Below are positions 8,070-16,296 of a DNA stretch of 33,167 nucleotides, in pieces. The notes beneath the pieces were generated by a model. The model saw only the letters and a list, made by a program, of their open reading frames with translations. It had not been told where the DNA came from and did no database searches. This stretch comes from JANOAR01 sp031411235 (GTDB taxonomy: Bacteria; Verrucomicrobiota; Verrucomicrobiia; Verrucomicrobiales; Verrucomicrobiaceae): NCBI GenBank assembly GCA_031411235.1, contig JANOAR010000229.1:1-33167 (forward strand), read 5' to 3'. The first letter of the stretch is position 1; each line of letters opens with the position of its first letter. Both the position numbers and the translations under genes were made by a program.

Positions 8070-9086
8070 ATGATGGATTTTTTGCAAAGACATTGGCGTG
8101 ACGGGATTGAGGTAATCATCCTGTCAGCGATCGCGTACCATGGTTACCACTTCTTCCGCGCCACCCGAGGCGCACGCATCCTCACGGGTTTGCTGGTGGT
8201 GCTACTCAGTCTCACGCTGATCTCACAGTTCTTGGAGTTGAGCGTCATCAACTGGCTGCTGCAACGCTTGTCGGTCTTTTTGGCGGTGGGGCTTGTGGTT
8301 ATTTTTCAGCCAGAGATTCGCCGTGTGCTGGCAGAGCTGGGAAGCCAGCGTTTGTTCCTTTTTAATCGCACCGCCGAGGCTTCGCTCGACATGCTCATCG
8401 AAGCGATGACGGAGATGTCACACAAGCGCATGGGGGCATTGATCGCGATCAAGCGGGGCATCGACCTCACGCCATTCGCTGAAACGGGAGTCGAGTTGGA
8501 TGCTGCCATTTCTAGCGAATTGTTGATCACCATATTCCACCCCAAAACAGCGCTGCATGATGGCGGTGCCATCGTGGACTCCGACCGACTCATGGCTGCT
8601 GGCTGTGTGTTTCCGGTAAGCCAGCGCGAGGTCAAAAATCGAGCGCTCGGCCTGCGCCACCGGGCGGCGATGGGGGTGACTGAAGAGACGGACACCATCG
8701 CTCTCGTGGTCTCTGAGGAAAGTGGTGCCCTGTCACTTTGTTTTAAAGGTATCCTGGAGCATGATCTGGAGCCCGATGCCTTGCGCCAAAGGGTACAGCA
8801 TATTCTCACCTTTGGTGATTCGGAGGAGAAATCGGCAGGTATAACGGCTGCCGAAACCACAACCAGCCAGCCGACTAACTCACCGTCCATACTTGCTGCT
8901 TTTGCATCAGCTTTCTCTGCTCAGCACCTGCGGGCGCTGGTCAGCCGCCACTGGCGCGAAAAGCTCCTGGCCATCGTCGTGGGTTTTTTGTTTTGGCACA
9001 TGATCAAGGCGCAATTCACACGATTGCCAGGCATCCCCAACACGCTCATTGAAGAACACCGTCTGCAACGCTCAACTGAGTTTTAA
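8070..9086 (+). CDS. cdaA: Diadenylate cyclase CdaA with C-terminal CdaR-like membrane anchor
   Basis: Makes the second messenger c-di-AMP from two ATP at the inner membrane. From ATG 8070 (AGGGGA 9 nt upstream) there are three N-terminal hydrophobic segments (about residues 12-80), as in CdaA, then the DAC domain with its two signatures DGGA (164-167) and RHR (196-198, in GLRHRAAMG). At 338 residues it is about 65 longer than usual CdaA. The tail has a linker and then HWREKLLAIVVGFLFWHMIK, which looks like the single membrane anchor that starts CdaR/YbbR regulators, yet no YbbR repeats follow. It is followed after 45 bp by the response regulator, so co-transcription is possible. CdaA is normally paired with CdaR and GlmM; neither is here. 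Confidence 0.92.
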   Translation: MMDFLQRHWRDGIEVIILSAIAYHGYHFFRATRGARILTGLLVVLLSLTLISQFLELSVINWLLQRLSVFLAVGLVVIFQPEIRRVLAELGSQRLFLFNRTAEASLDMLIEAMTEMSHKRMGALIAIKRGIDLTPFAETGVELDAAISSELLITIFHPKTALHDGGAIVDSDRLMAAGCVFPVSQREVKNRALGLRHRAAMGVTEETDTIALVVSEESGALSLCFKGILEHDLEPDALRQRVQHILTFGDSEEKSAGITAAETTTSQPTNSPSILAAFASAFSAQHLRALVSRHWREKLLAIVVGFLFWHMIKAQFTRLPGIPNTLIEEHRLQRSTEF

Positions 9087-9131
9087 AGCTTGGCTCAAGG
9101 CTGCCCACAACGCCTGTAATTCCTTGCCCCT

Positions 9132-9809
9132 ATGCGAGTCCTGATCGTTGAAGATGAACGCAAGATGGCTTCCTTTCTTGAAAAAGGGTTGAAGGAGCAT
9201 GGCTTGCTGCCAGAGGTCTGCTACGAAGGTGATGTGGCTCTGGAGCGCATCCTGGAGTCTGGCTTCGATGCTGTGATACTCGATGTGATGCTGCCCGGAC
9301 TTGATGGGCTGAGTATCGTCCGCCGGATGCGCCAGCAATCCAATACGACCCCAGTGCTGATGCTTTCAGCGCGAGGACAAGTCGATGAACGAGTAGAGGG
9401 CTTGGAGGCTGGAGCCGATGACTACATGGCGAAGCCCTTCGCCATCAAAGAAGTCGCGGCGCGGGTGAAAGCGCTGCACCGTCGCGGCAGTGAGTCGCGG
9501 GCGCAGGTGCTGAAGGTCGCGGATCTAGCGCTCGACTTGGTGAAACATGAAGTGAAACGCGCGGGAAAGACCATCGACCTCTCAGCGCGCGAACTGCGGA
9601 TGGTGGAAGTGCTGCTGCGCAACGCTCGCCGCGTTTGTGGTCGTATTTACCTGTTGGAGCAAGTGTGGGACTATAACTTTGATCCTGGGTCTAATCTTGT
9701 TGATGTCTATATGATGCGCCTGAGGCAAAAAATCGACCAAGGCCACGAGTTAAAGCCGCTGCACACGGTGCGTGGCACTGGCTACATGCTGAGCGATGCC
9801 AAGACATGA
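9132..9809 (+). CDS. OmpR-family response regulator
   Basis: DNA-binding response regulator of 225 residues. The receiver domain (1-118) has the acidic pair in VEDE, phospho-acceptor Asp51 (VILDVMLPGLDG), the switch residue in LMLSARG and the Lys in MAKPF. The C-terminal winged helix (about 128-222) shows the typical DLSARELRMVEVLLRNARRV, VDVYMMRLRQKID and HTVRGTGYML segments. It overlaps the histidine kinase by 4 bp (ATGA), so the two are translationally coupled. Its closest style is the CopR/CusR/QseB group, but the signal cannot be assigned. No obvious target gene such as an efflux pump adjoins it. Confidence 0.95.
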   Translation: MRVLIVEDERKMASFLEKGLKEHGLLPEVCYEGDVALERILESGFDAVILDVMLPGLDGLSIVRRMRQQSNTTPVLMLSARGQVDERVEGLEAGADDYMAKPFAIKEVAARVKALHRRGSESRAQVLKVADLALDLVKHEVKRAGKTIDLSARELRMVEVLLRNARRVCGRIYLLEQVWDYNFDPGSNLVDVYMMRLRQKIDQGHELKPLHTVRGTGYMLSDAKT

Positions 9810-10867
9810 AAATCGCAACGCGGCTCATCCTCGGTACCGCAGCACTGCTGCTCATCGCATTGCTACTGACGGTGTGGCTGGCGGTTCGCGAACTCACGGG
9901 GCAAGCGCTGCCCCAGGGGCTCAAAAACGCCGTGCTGGAGGCCGAGGTACGCTGGCAGCTTGGCATGATTTTATTTCGCGTCGGTGCGCCTCTTTTTGCC
10001 GCCACGCTAGCGCTCTATATATGGGCGAGACACCTGATGCGACCTGTGGGAAAGCTGGCCAGCGCCGCCCGCAGACTCAGTGCCGAGCGCCTGCACGAGC
10101 GACTCCCTATCTCGGGCCGTGGTGATGAATTTGATGAGTTAACCACGGTCTTCAATGAGATGACGGCGCGTTTGGAGCAGTCTTTTGAACAAGTGCGCGA
10201 GTTCACGCTGAATGCTTCTCATGAGTTGAAGACGCCGCTGACCATCATGCGAGCTGATGTGGAAGGCATGATGGATGACGCGCACTTCAGCGAGCCACAG
10301 CGTGCGGTGCTTTATGCCCATGTGGATGAAATTGACCGAATGGCACGGCTCGTTGATTCGCTAAGCTTTCTGACCAAAGCCGATGCGCAGATGATCCCTC
10401 TTGCTCTCGAAAATGTATCTCTGGACGAATTAGTGCGAGAGGCTGCGGAGGATGCCGAGGTGCTTGCTGCGGCGCATCATGTCACAGCTCAACTTGGTGA
10501 ATGCGCCCCCACGCAGGTGCTCGGGGATCGCCATCGCTTGCGCCAAGTGCTGCTCATTCTCTGTGATAATGGCGTGAAGTATAACCGGCGAGATGGCACT
10601 GGGCGCATCGCCTTGTCGCTCCTACGACAAGATAACGAAGCCGTGCTGACCGTGATCAACACCGGGCCAACGCTCGATCCCGATGAACAACTGAAGGTGT
10701 TTGACCGCTTCTACCGAGGCTCATCCGAGCAGAGCCGCTGCATCGAAGGAAGCGGCCTGGGGCTCAGCATCGTCCAGTGGCTCGTGCAGCAGCATGGCGG
10801 CAAGATCGCCTGCAGCTCATGCGATGGTGAGACACGATTCATCATCAAACTGAAGGTGCTAGCCTAA
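9806..10867 (+). CDS. Sensor histidine kinase
   Basis: Membrane kinase of 353 residues, partner of the preceding regulator. There are two transmembrane helices (about 7-28 and 55-75) with a very short periplasmic loop of about 25 residues between them, then a HAMP domain (RHLMRPVGKLASAARRL onward), the dimerisation/phospho-acceptor helix with His139 in FTLNASHELKTPLT, and an ATPase domain with the N box (ILCDNGVKYN), F box (VFDRFYRGS) and G box (GSGLGLSIVQWL). The small sensor loop suggests that it senses membrane state or a small ligand or metal, or works through another protein. The start ATG overlaps the regulator's stop. Confidence 0.95.
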   Translation: MKIATRLILGTAALLLIALLLTVWLAVRELTGQALPQGLKNAVLEAEVRWQLGMILFRVGAPLFAATLALYIWARHLMRPVGKLASAARRLSAERLHERLPISGRGDEFDELTTVFNEMTARLEQSFEQVREFTLNASHELKTPLTIMRADVEGMMDDAHFSEPQRAVLYAHVDEIDRMARLVDSLSFLTKADAQMIPLALENVSLDELVREAAEDAEVLAAAHHVTAQLGECAPTQVLGDRHRLRQVLLILCDNGVKYNRRDGTGRIALSLLRQDNEAVLTVINTGPTLDPDEQLKVFDRFYRGSSEQSRCIEGSGLGLSIVQWLVQQHGGKIACSSCDGETRFIIKLKVLA

Positions 10868-10882
10868 GGCTGAAAATGGAAA

Positions 10883-10913
10883 CGCCGCCTAAAGCAACAG
10901 GCTCGGGGCGGCG
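10883..10913. terminator. Inverted repeat after the two-component operon
   Basis: CGCCGCC (10883-10889) and GGCGGCG (10907-10913) can pair across a 17-nt loop, 15 bp after the kinase stop. No T run follows, so it is at best a weak or factor-dependent terminator. The remaining 130 bp to the convergent glycosyltransferase shows nothing further. Confidence 0.25.
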
Positions 10914-11043
10914 CTTCGACAACAACGGGTAAACAATGAAGAACCAAAAGAGTCGGTGTGATACCGGGCTCGCTTGATGATGTGTCAATGATGGTTCAGG
11001 CAGATGAAGTCACCCTGACGGAATGATGACAAAACGTTCATCT

Positions 11044-12213
11044 TCATTTTTCCTCACGCGCAATCCCCTCCACCGCAGCCACGACCATACGGGTCGAGAT
11101 CAACTCCATCGGCTGCCCTTTTACCTTGGGCTGGAAGTCGGACGAGGCAACCGCCTGACCTGCGACGATTACGATCGCATGTCTATGCCGAGGCCGCCAG
11201 TGAAAGGGATTGGTGGGGCCATAGAGCACGATTTGAGGCTTCTCCAGCATCGCGGCGAGATGCATCGCCATGCTGTCCACGCCGATGGCCAAGGCACCAC
11301 CTGCGATGACTTGCGCTGTCTCCACAAGTGACAATTGGCCTGTGAGATCGAGCACCTGCGACACGGCATCTACAGCTCGGGTGATGCGCAAGCCTCCCTG
11401 CCCCAGCAGCCCACGCAGGGTATCAAGATGCGTGCGTTCCAAACCTGCGTTGGTGCCAGTGAGCACCACGTTCATGCCTCTTGCATGAATGAGATGGGCG
11501 ATCATCTCGGCCCAGCGCTCGGCAGGCCAGAACTTCTCCTCCCGCGCCGTGCCGATGTGAATCACGGCATACCTCCCCAATTCATTAATTTTTGAGACCG
11601 AATCCACCAGCGTTGAGGGAATGGCAAAGACATCGGATTCCGGCATTCCAATATTGCCACTCACCAGCGCGAGATGAAAATCTACCGTGTGAAGGTCGCG
11701 AACCGAGGCGTCACAAAGCGATGTGTAAGCTCTCATGCGCCAGCCATCGCTGGCGAACTTGGCATAACCCAAACTCTCACGCGCTCGCGAAAGCCAGGCC
11801 ATCAGCGCTGAGCGATCGGTGCCAGTGAAATCGTAGCAAACGTCCCATTCGCCGAACAACAGCGATGCCCAAACCGCAGCATTCAAGCTAGCGCTGCGAT
11901 AGGACAGCACACGATCCAATCCCGGCATACAAGCCGCAAGCTCGGCCACAGAATCGGGCACAATGCCCACGATCTCGGCTTGCGGATGTGCGGCCCGCAA
12001 TGCAGCCACCGCAGGTGCCGTGAGGATGAAATCGCCGATACGCTTGAGCTGTAACAGCAGGAGGCGCTGGGGCTTTATAGACAAGGGATGGTGAGTGGTG
12101 AAAGCGGCTGGCACGGGCAAAGAAGCGCGTGTTATCGACGCGGATGGCGCGGTGGGCAAGATGGGAGCCACCGCTCTTTTGGTGCGATGCAAGGGCGAGC
12201 TACGGATCCACAT
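11044..12213 (-). CDS. Glycosyltransferase family 9 (heptosyltransferase-like)
   Basis: Probably transfers a heptose or related sugar onto lipopolysaccharide core or another surface glycan at the cytoplasmic face of the inner membrane. Family signs are LLLQLKRIGDFILTAPAVAA (the GT9 start motif), VIHIGTAREEKFWPAERWAE, VLTGT, QVLDLTGQLSLVETAQVI, GVDSMAMHLAA and VLYGPTNPFHWRP, the last two forming the nucleotide-sugar site. The 389-residue product has an unusual N-terminal leader of about 47 residues before the family start; no later ATG offers a shorter version. ATG 12213 (or GTG 12216) overlaps the end of the aminotransferase by 14-17 bp, so the two are coupled. The acceptor and exact sugar are unknown; no LPS biosynthesis cluster is adjacent. 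Confidence 0.88.
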   Translation of the reverse strand: MWIRSSPLHRTKRAVAPILPTAPSASITRASLPVPAAFTTHHPLSIKPQRLLLLQLKRIGDFILTAPAVAALRAAHPQAEIVGIVPDSVAELAACMPGLDRVLSYRSASLNAAVWASLLFGEWDVCYDFTGTDRSALMAWLSRARESLGYAKFASDGWRMRAYTSLCDASVRDLHTVDFHLALVSGNIGMPESDVFAIPSTLVDSVSKINELGRYAVIHIGTAREEKFWPAERWAEMIAHLIHARGMNVVLTGTNAGLERTHLDTLRGLLGQGGLRITRAVDAVSQVLDLTGQLSLVETAQVIAGGALAIGVDSMAMHLAAMLEKPQIVLYGPTNPFHWRPRHRHAIVIVAGQAVASSDFQPKVKGQPMELISTRMVVAAVEGIAREEK

Positions 12214-13042
12214 CACTCGACATCAACTCGGCCAACGCTGCAGCGGCACGGGCGGTGAAGGCTCCTGGTAGATGCTTTAGAGCACGCCCGTCGATGTGGC
12301 TGACGGGCATAACATCGCGGGTGCTAGAGGTAATAAAAGCCTCCTCGCAGGCGGTGAAGTCAGCCATCGCGATGGGTATCTCTTGAATCACTAGTCCGCG
12401 TGCACCACAGGCTTCCAGCACCAGGGCTCGGGTGATACCAGGGAGGCAGCCCGAGTCGAGCGAAGGCGTGGTGAGCACCCCATCGATCACGAGAAAAACA
12501 TTGCTGCCCGTGCCTTCGCAGAGCAGGCCACGCGTGTTGGGGAAAATCGCTTCGCCCGCGCTGTGGGCCTTGGCGTAGGCGAGGGCACGGACGTTTTCGC
12601 CATAGGACGTGGTCTTGAATCCAGCGAGGGCTCCCGTTTCATTGCGCGTCCACGGCACAGTGACGACGGCTGTGCTCGGTGGCCAAGCAGGGACGGCCAC
12701 GGCCACGGCGGTCATTGTCGGCATGGACTCGCCCTTGTCCGAACCCATCGGCCCATCGCCACTAGAAATGGTGAAGCGCAGCCGAGCGTCGCTGTGTCCC
12801 GTTGCACGCATGACGGCGAGCAGCGCGTCGCGGAAGATCAAGAGTGTGGGCGGCTCAATGCCAAGGGCAGCGCAGGAATCAACCAGCCTCTCGTGGTGCC
12901 GCCGCAGGGCAAACGGCACTCCGGCACGGGCGACGAGCGTCTCGAAAGCACCATCGCCCACCAGCCAACCATGATCAAAAGGCGATAGACGTGCGACGGC
13001 AGAGGGCAAGACATGGCCGTTGATCCAGAGGTGCGAAGGCAT
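12200..13042 (-). CDS. Class IV PLP aminotransferase (branched-chain aminotransferase / aminodeoxychorismate lyase family)
   Basis: Fold-type IV pyridoxal-phosphate enzyme of about 280 residues. Motifs are SPFDHGWLVGDGAFETL (N-terminal domain), the Schiff-base Lys about residue 143 in AGFKTTSYGENV, the PLP-binding Glu in GLLCEGTGSNVFLV, LDSGCLPGITRALVLE and EEAFITSSTRDVMPV. IlvE, D-amino-acid aminotransferase and PabC cannot be separated by eye; the length and GSNVF segment fit both IlvE and PabC. Several clustered ATGs (13060, 13051, 13042) could serve; 13042 gives the tightest family-like start (MPSHLWINGH). Its stop overlaps the downstream glycosyltransferase start, suggesting an operon without an obvious metabolic link. 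Confidence 0.9.
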   Translation of the reverse strand: MPSHLWINGHVLPSAVARLSPFDHGWLVGDGAFETLVARAGVPFALRRHHERLVDSCAALGIEPPTLLIFRDALLAVMRATGHSDARLRFTISSGDGPMGSDKGESMPTMTAVAVAVPAWPPSTAVVTVPWTRNETGALAGFKTTSYGENVRALAYAKAHSAGEAIFPNTRGLLCEGTGSNVFLVIDGVLTTPSLDSGCLPGITRALVLEACGARGLVIQEIPIAMADFTACEEAFITSSTRDVMPVSHIDGRALKHLPGAFTARAAAALAELMSSDVDP

Positions 13043-13128
13043 TGCTGACATGCTTGTCATTTCGCCCTGAGTGGGGCGGCATGGCAAGGGAAGGTTTTGC
13101 CCAAGAACACGCAGCCTTCGATGCAGCG

Positions 13129-13830
13129 TTAGCCGTCGCTCATCAGCATCAACGGCGCGTTCATCGCGGTAGTGGGCGCGGTCTCACTTCCGGCATTTGC
13201 CTGGGTGCCCTGGCGGGCCTTGATGTCCTGCACCATGCGGCGAACATGCGGGTAGACGATGCGGTCGCTCATGATTTCCAAGCTGTCATCGTAGGAGCCC
13301 CAGCGCACCACTTCGATATTCAGATTTCGCACGCCCCAGTTGTTCATCATACGCTTCGAGGTGCAGTAAATGTCGATGGTGTTGGAGCCCACCAGAGCGC
13401 TGCCGTAGTCATCTACCACGTAAGTCACTTCGGGCTGCCCTTTGATGCGGAACCGAGTGCCTAGAGGGTAGCGCGACCAGTCGGCAGCAGCACTGCGCAC
13501 GGCTCCAAATTTGAGGGAAGTGCCCACCGCATTCAGTTTGCCGTAGCACAGATGATCGGACTCGGAATGGCAGTAGGCGGTGGTGCGCACCGCGAGATTA
13601 TCACCCAGTTTAGCAAGGGTTGGCGCTGCCTGGGGACGGAGGACAAAGCTCAGTCCTCGGAGTTGTTTCGGATTGAATGGGTCGTCTAAGTCCAGCGCTT
13701 GGCGGACTTCGTAGCGTTTCCCGACTTGTAGAGCCCTGGAACTAGAGTTGCCCAAATGGCTGAGTGAACAAGAGCCAAGCGGGAGAAACGATACCGCTAA
13801 AAGCCATAAACGGAGTTTGTGATTATTCAT
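13129..13830 (-). CDS. 3D-domain lipoprotein
   Basis: Predicted lipoprotein of 233 residues. From ATG 13830 a signal peptide (MNNHKLRLWLLAVSFLPLGS) ends in a lipobox with Cys21. The second half carries the 3D domain, named for three conserved aspartates: VRTTAYCHSESDH, then ADWSRYPLGTRFRI, VVDDYGSALVGSNTIDIY, and VRNLNIEVVRWG at the end. This double-psi beta-barrel fold is shared with the catalytic part of MltA and with RpfB/YuiC-like muralytic proteins, so a role in peptidoglycan remodelling is plausible. An upstream in-frame ATG at 13848 would disturb the signal peptide. The AT-rich gap at 13831-13971 probably holds its promoter. It lies codirectional with the XRE gene. Confidence 0.87.
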   Translation of the reverse strand: MNNHKLRLWLLAVSFLPLGSCSLSHLGNSSSRALQVGKRYEVRQALDLDDPFNPKQLRGLSFVLRPQAAPTLAKLGDNLAVRTTAYCHSESDHLCYGKLNAVGTSLKFGAVRSAAADWSRYPLGTRFRIKGQPEVTYVVDDYGSALVGSNTIDIYCTSKRMMNNWGVRNLNIEVVRWGSYDDSLEIMSDRIVYPHVRRMVQDIKARQGTQANAGSETAPTTAMNAPLMLMSDG

Positions 13831-13971
13831 AAAGCGCTCGATTTTCATCCAAAATAGGGAAATACGAGACGCTTGGCAATATAAAAACAATATTAACCGT
13901 AATTTAAATATTAATGATATTCAATGAGTTGTAAGTTTTAAAACCTGAGTTCCTGCTTGTGAACAGCAGAA

Positions 13972-14607
13972 CTAGATAAGGTTCAATTGCCCCATCAAGT
14001 GCGAACCCGCTTCGTCCAGCGCACTCACAGGAGCGGGCCAGTTTACGCCCATGACACGCAAGACGTTCTGGCTTTTGCGCTCGGCCTCGCGTTCTGCAAA
14101 CCGAATTTCCTCGGTCATATTGAGGTCGGGCCGCAAATCCTTTTCCATCATCACGCCAGTCAAAAATTGATCTAACCGCCTGCCTATTTCCAGCACTTCG
14201 CCAGCCGTTGCCATCGCACGATAGAGACGACGCACACCTGACATATTTCGAGCGAGGACGAGCTGAGTGGCAACTTCCAGCATACGCTGGCGGAAAACTT
14301 CGTCGCCCTGCTTGGCCGTGTAGGGGATCTCGGAATGCAGCTTTTGAAAGGAAGCCATCGTCCATGGCTTGCAGGACATATCGTAGGGCGGTTCATCGAG
14401 TTTGTTGTCGAGCAACCAGCGCGGATTCACTGCACTACGAGAGGAAATCTCCCCCGCAAGCTGGGACGAGAGCCGCAGTCGCCCCAGTTCTAAGCTCTGG
14501 ACACAGGCGGTGGAGCGACGCAGCAAGCGAGCGAACTGAGCCTGATTCAGACTCAAAGCGAGACGCAAACGTGCGATATTGGTGCGAACTTGAGAGGGGC
14601 GGGCCAT
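13972..14607 (-). CDS. XRE-family helix-turn-helix protein with long C-terminal domain
   Basis: DNA-binding protein of 211 residues. Residues about 5-60 form an XRE-type helix-turn-helix (VRTNIARLRLALSLNQAQFA, then RRSTACVQSLELGR, SSQLAGEIS). The remaining 150 residues are largely helical and unrecognised, with charged stretches such as EEIRFAEREAERKSQNVLRV. I chose ATG 14607; an in-frame TTG at 14643 would put coding sequence across a perfect palindrome (14621-14636) that is better explained as its operator. It lies between ddl and the 3D lipoprotein on the same strand. It may autoregulate and may control its neighbours; no toxin partner is apparent. Confidence 0.75.
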   Translation of the reverse strand: MARPSQVRTNIARLRLALSLNQAQFARLLRRSTACVQSLELGRLRLSSQLAGEISSRSAVNPRWLLDNKLDEPPYDMSCKPWTMASFQKLHSEIPYTAKQGDEVFRQRMLEVATQLVLARNMSGVRRLYRAMATAGEVLEIGRRLDQFLTGVMMEKDLRPDLNMTEEIRFAEREAERKSQNVLRVMGVNWPAPVSALDEAGSHLMGQLNLI

Positions 14608-14620
14608 GGCGAAAGTTGAT

Positions 14621-14636
14621 TTGTATGCGCATACAA
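14621..14636. promoter_or_regulatory. Perfect 16-bp palindrome, likely operator of the XRE gene
   Basis: TTGTATGCGCATACAA is a perfect inverted repeat centred 22 bp upstream of the XRE protein's ATG. It is exactly the size and place expected for autorepression by an XRE dimer. The two half-sites (TTGTATGC) are contiguous. Confidence 0.6.
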
Positions 14637-14766
14637 TTAACAAGTGTTACAGAAAACCGCAACTTGTAAGTTCAACTGCGACACAAGCTGAACTTCGCGA
14701 CAGATAAAATTCGTATCAGGACGACGGCATTGAGCAAGCCAATTCCCATGTAACTGGCGAAGGGCG

Positions 14767-15705
14767 TCACCCACGCGCTGCCAACGACAGCTCAATGATC
14801 CTCGCACACAGCTCAGGGAACTCGATGCCCACGGCCTTCGCAGCCTTGGGCAGCAGGCTGCTGCTGGTCATGCCTGGGATGGTGTTCAACTCCAGCACAA
14901 AGGGGGCGTTGTCGCGCTCGCGCAGCATCACATCCACGCGGCCATACACGGCATCGCCCACGCTCTTGTAGGCGGCATAAGCAGCATCTTGGATGCGTTT
15001 TGTTGTCTCCGCATCGAAGGGCGCGGGGCAGTGATAAAGGGTGAGCGGCGGGGCATCGGCGGGGCGCTGCTGCATCCACGGGTACTTGTTTGAGATGTCG
15101 TAGAAGCCGCTCACGGGCTCAATGTGGATGACGGGCAGCACCTGATCGCCGAGCATTCCAATGGTCAGCTCTTTGCCCTCGATAAACTCTTCGATGAGCG
15201 TGGTGCCGCCAAATTTCTTGGCGTCTTCAATGGCGGCATCAAACTCAGCCTGCGTGTGGCAGATATGCACGCCGACGCTGCTGCCCTCGCGTGGCGGCTT
15301 CACTACGACAGGCAGATCAATCGCAAGCGTTTCGCTGCCATCCAGCCGCATCTCCTGCGAGCGCGGCGTGGGCGCTCCAACCGCGATGAAGCACGCTTTA
15401 GTTTGCAGCTTGTCGAAGGCGGTGCGGCTGATTTCGACATCAGCACCCGTGTAGGGAATGCCGCGCGCTTCGAGGATGGCCTGGATTTGCCCATCTTCGC
15501 CGAAGGTGCCGTGAATGAGATTCATCGCGATGAGCGCGTCGGCAGGCACTTCAAAATCAGGGCCTGTCACATCGACTTCAACGACATTCGCGCCGAGCGA
15601 ACGTAGGGCTTCGGAGACGGACTCAGCGGTTTTCAGCGAGACAAGGCGCTCAGCGCCCGGGCCGCCTTTGAGGACGGCGATGGTTTTGTTTTGGAGGGAG
15701 ATCAT
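14767..15705 (-). CDS. ddl: D-alanine--D-alanine ligase
   Basis: ATP-grasp ligase that joins two D-alanines for the peptidoglycan stem. It is 312 residues, the typical DdlB length. Signs are VLKGGPGAERLVSLKTAESV at the N-terminus (the Glu binds the first D-Ala), NLIHGTFGEDGQIQ, IPYTGADVEISRTAFDK, VVKPPREGSSVGVHI, the ATP-grasp strand TLIEEFIEGKELTIGM, the metal/ATP region YGRVDVMLRE and ELNTIPGMTSSSLLPKAA. The start ATG 15705 has no clear ribosome site. In many bacteria ddl follows murC-murB directly; here about 670 bp of repeat DNA separates it from murCB, so it may need its own promoter. Confidence 0.97.
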   Translation of the reverse strand: MISLQNKTIAVLKGGPGAERLVSLKTAESVSEALRSLGANVVEVDVTGPDFEVPADALIAMNLIHGTFGEDGQIQAILEARGIPYTGADVEISRTAFDKLQTKACFIAVGAPTPRSQEMRLDGSETLAIDLPVVVKPPREGSSVGVHICHTQAEFDAAIEDAKKFGGTTLIEEFIEGKELTIGMLGDQVLPVIHIEPVSGFYDISNKYPWMQQRPADAPPLTLYHCPAPFDAETTKRIQDAAYAAYKSVGDAVYGRVDVMLRERDNAPFVLELNTIPGMTSSSLLPKAAKAVGIEFPELCARIIELSLAARG

Positions 15706-15842
15706 GGGGGGAAGGAATGACGAATGTAGAATGTAGAATGAGTCTTAACAGCTTTGCTAGCAGCTCACCCGTCGTAGGTTAGCGTGATGTCGGCGGCGCA
15801 ACGATGCTGATGGTAACGTTGCGGCGCATTGCTCTGTGGCCC
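15706..15842. other. Intergenic start of the repeat region ahead of ddl
   Basis: Just upstream of ddl lies GAATGACGAATGTAGAATGT (about 15715-15734), a short reiterated GAATG/GTAGAATG motif of the kind scattered between verrucomicrobial genes. Further up, GCGCAACG (about 15797) and CGTTGCG (about 15816) form a small inverted repeat. Any ddl promoter must lie here; no convincing -35/-10 pair is evident. Confidence 0.35.
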
Positions 15843-16135
15843 TACGCCAAAGGCGTTTCAGACAATAGCCCAGGGTTGCCCAGACGAGCCTCAGGCGAGT
15901 TTGGGCTACCCTGGGTTGTATCGCCGACGATAGGCCATCTTCAGCGAGCAACCCCAACGTGGGTTGCAGCCGCTGAGTCCAGGACGCTGCCTTGCCACCG
16001 GTGTAGAGGCTGGAACCCCGTTGGGGTTCGCCCTTTATTTTATGAGGTCTTGGTGCTGCCCACCCAGGGTAGCCCCAGCTCGCTTTCAGCTCGCTAGGGC
16101 AACCCTGGGCTATTGTCTGAAACGCCTTTGGCGTA
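15843..16135. repeat. Large inverted-repeat element between murCB and ddl
   Basis: A perfect 38-bp inverted repeat (15843-15880 and 16098-16135) bounds a 293-bp unit. The similarity continues inward imperfectly for about another 37 bp on each side (both arms then reach CTACCCTGGGT in matching orientation), giving arms of about 75 bp. Inside are further hairpins: GCAACCC/GGGTTGC around 15950-15967 and AACCCCGTTGGGGTT around 16014-16028. The whole could fold into a large cruciform. It is either a MITE-like non-autonomous element or a structured repeat family. No transposase is present. Confidence 0.7.
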
Positions 16136-16180
16136 ATGCGTAGCAAGACGCTGCTGCCTTTGGCGAATAGCACGAAGAAT

Positions 16181-16274
16181 GCCTGAAACGCCGTTGGTTT
16201 AAGGCATGCCCATCCCGTGAGCGTCAACGACAGCGGTTCAACCCTGGCCTGAAACGCCGTTGGTTTAAGGCATG
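16181..16274. repeat. 28-bp direct repeat, two copies
   Basis: Identical 28-bp units at 16181-16208 and 16247-16274 begin GCCTGAAACGCCGTTGG and end TTTAAGGCATG, 66 bp apart start to start. Each begins with the same GAAACGCC core that ends the 38-bp inverted repeat, so these units probably belong to the same repeat family. A CCCCGTTGGGG hairpin follows at 16280-16290. Confidence 0.7.
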
Positions 16275-16296
16275 TCAATCCCCGTTGGGGTAACAA

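Noticed and set aside
16181..16274. Possible CRISPR (28-bp repeat, 38-bp spacer)
   Set aside because: Only two repeats, no cas genes, and the repeat core recurs in the neighbouring inverted repeat, so it is a dispersed repeat family.
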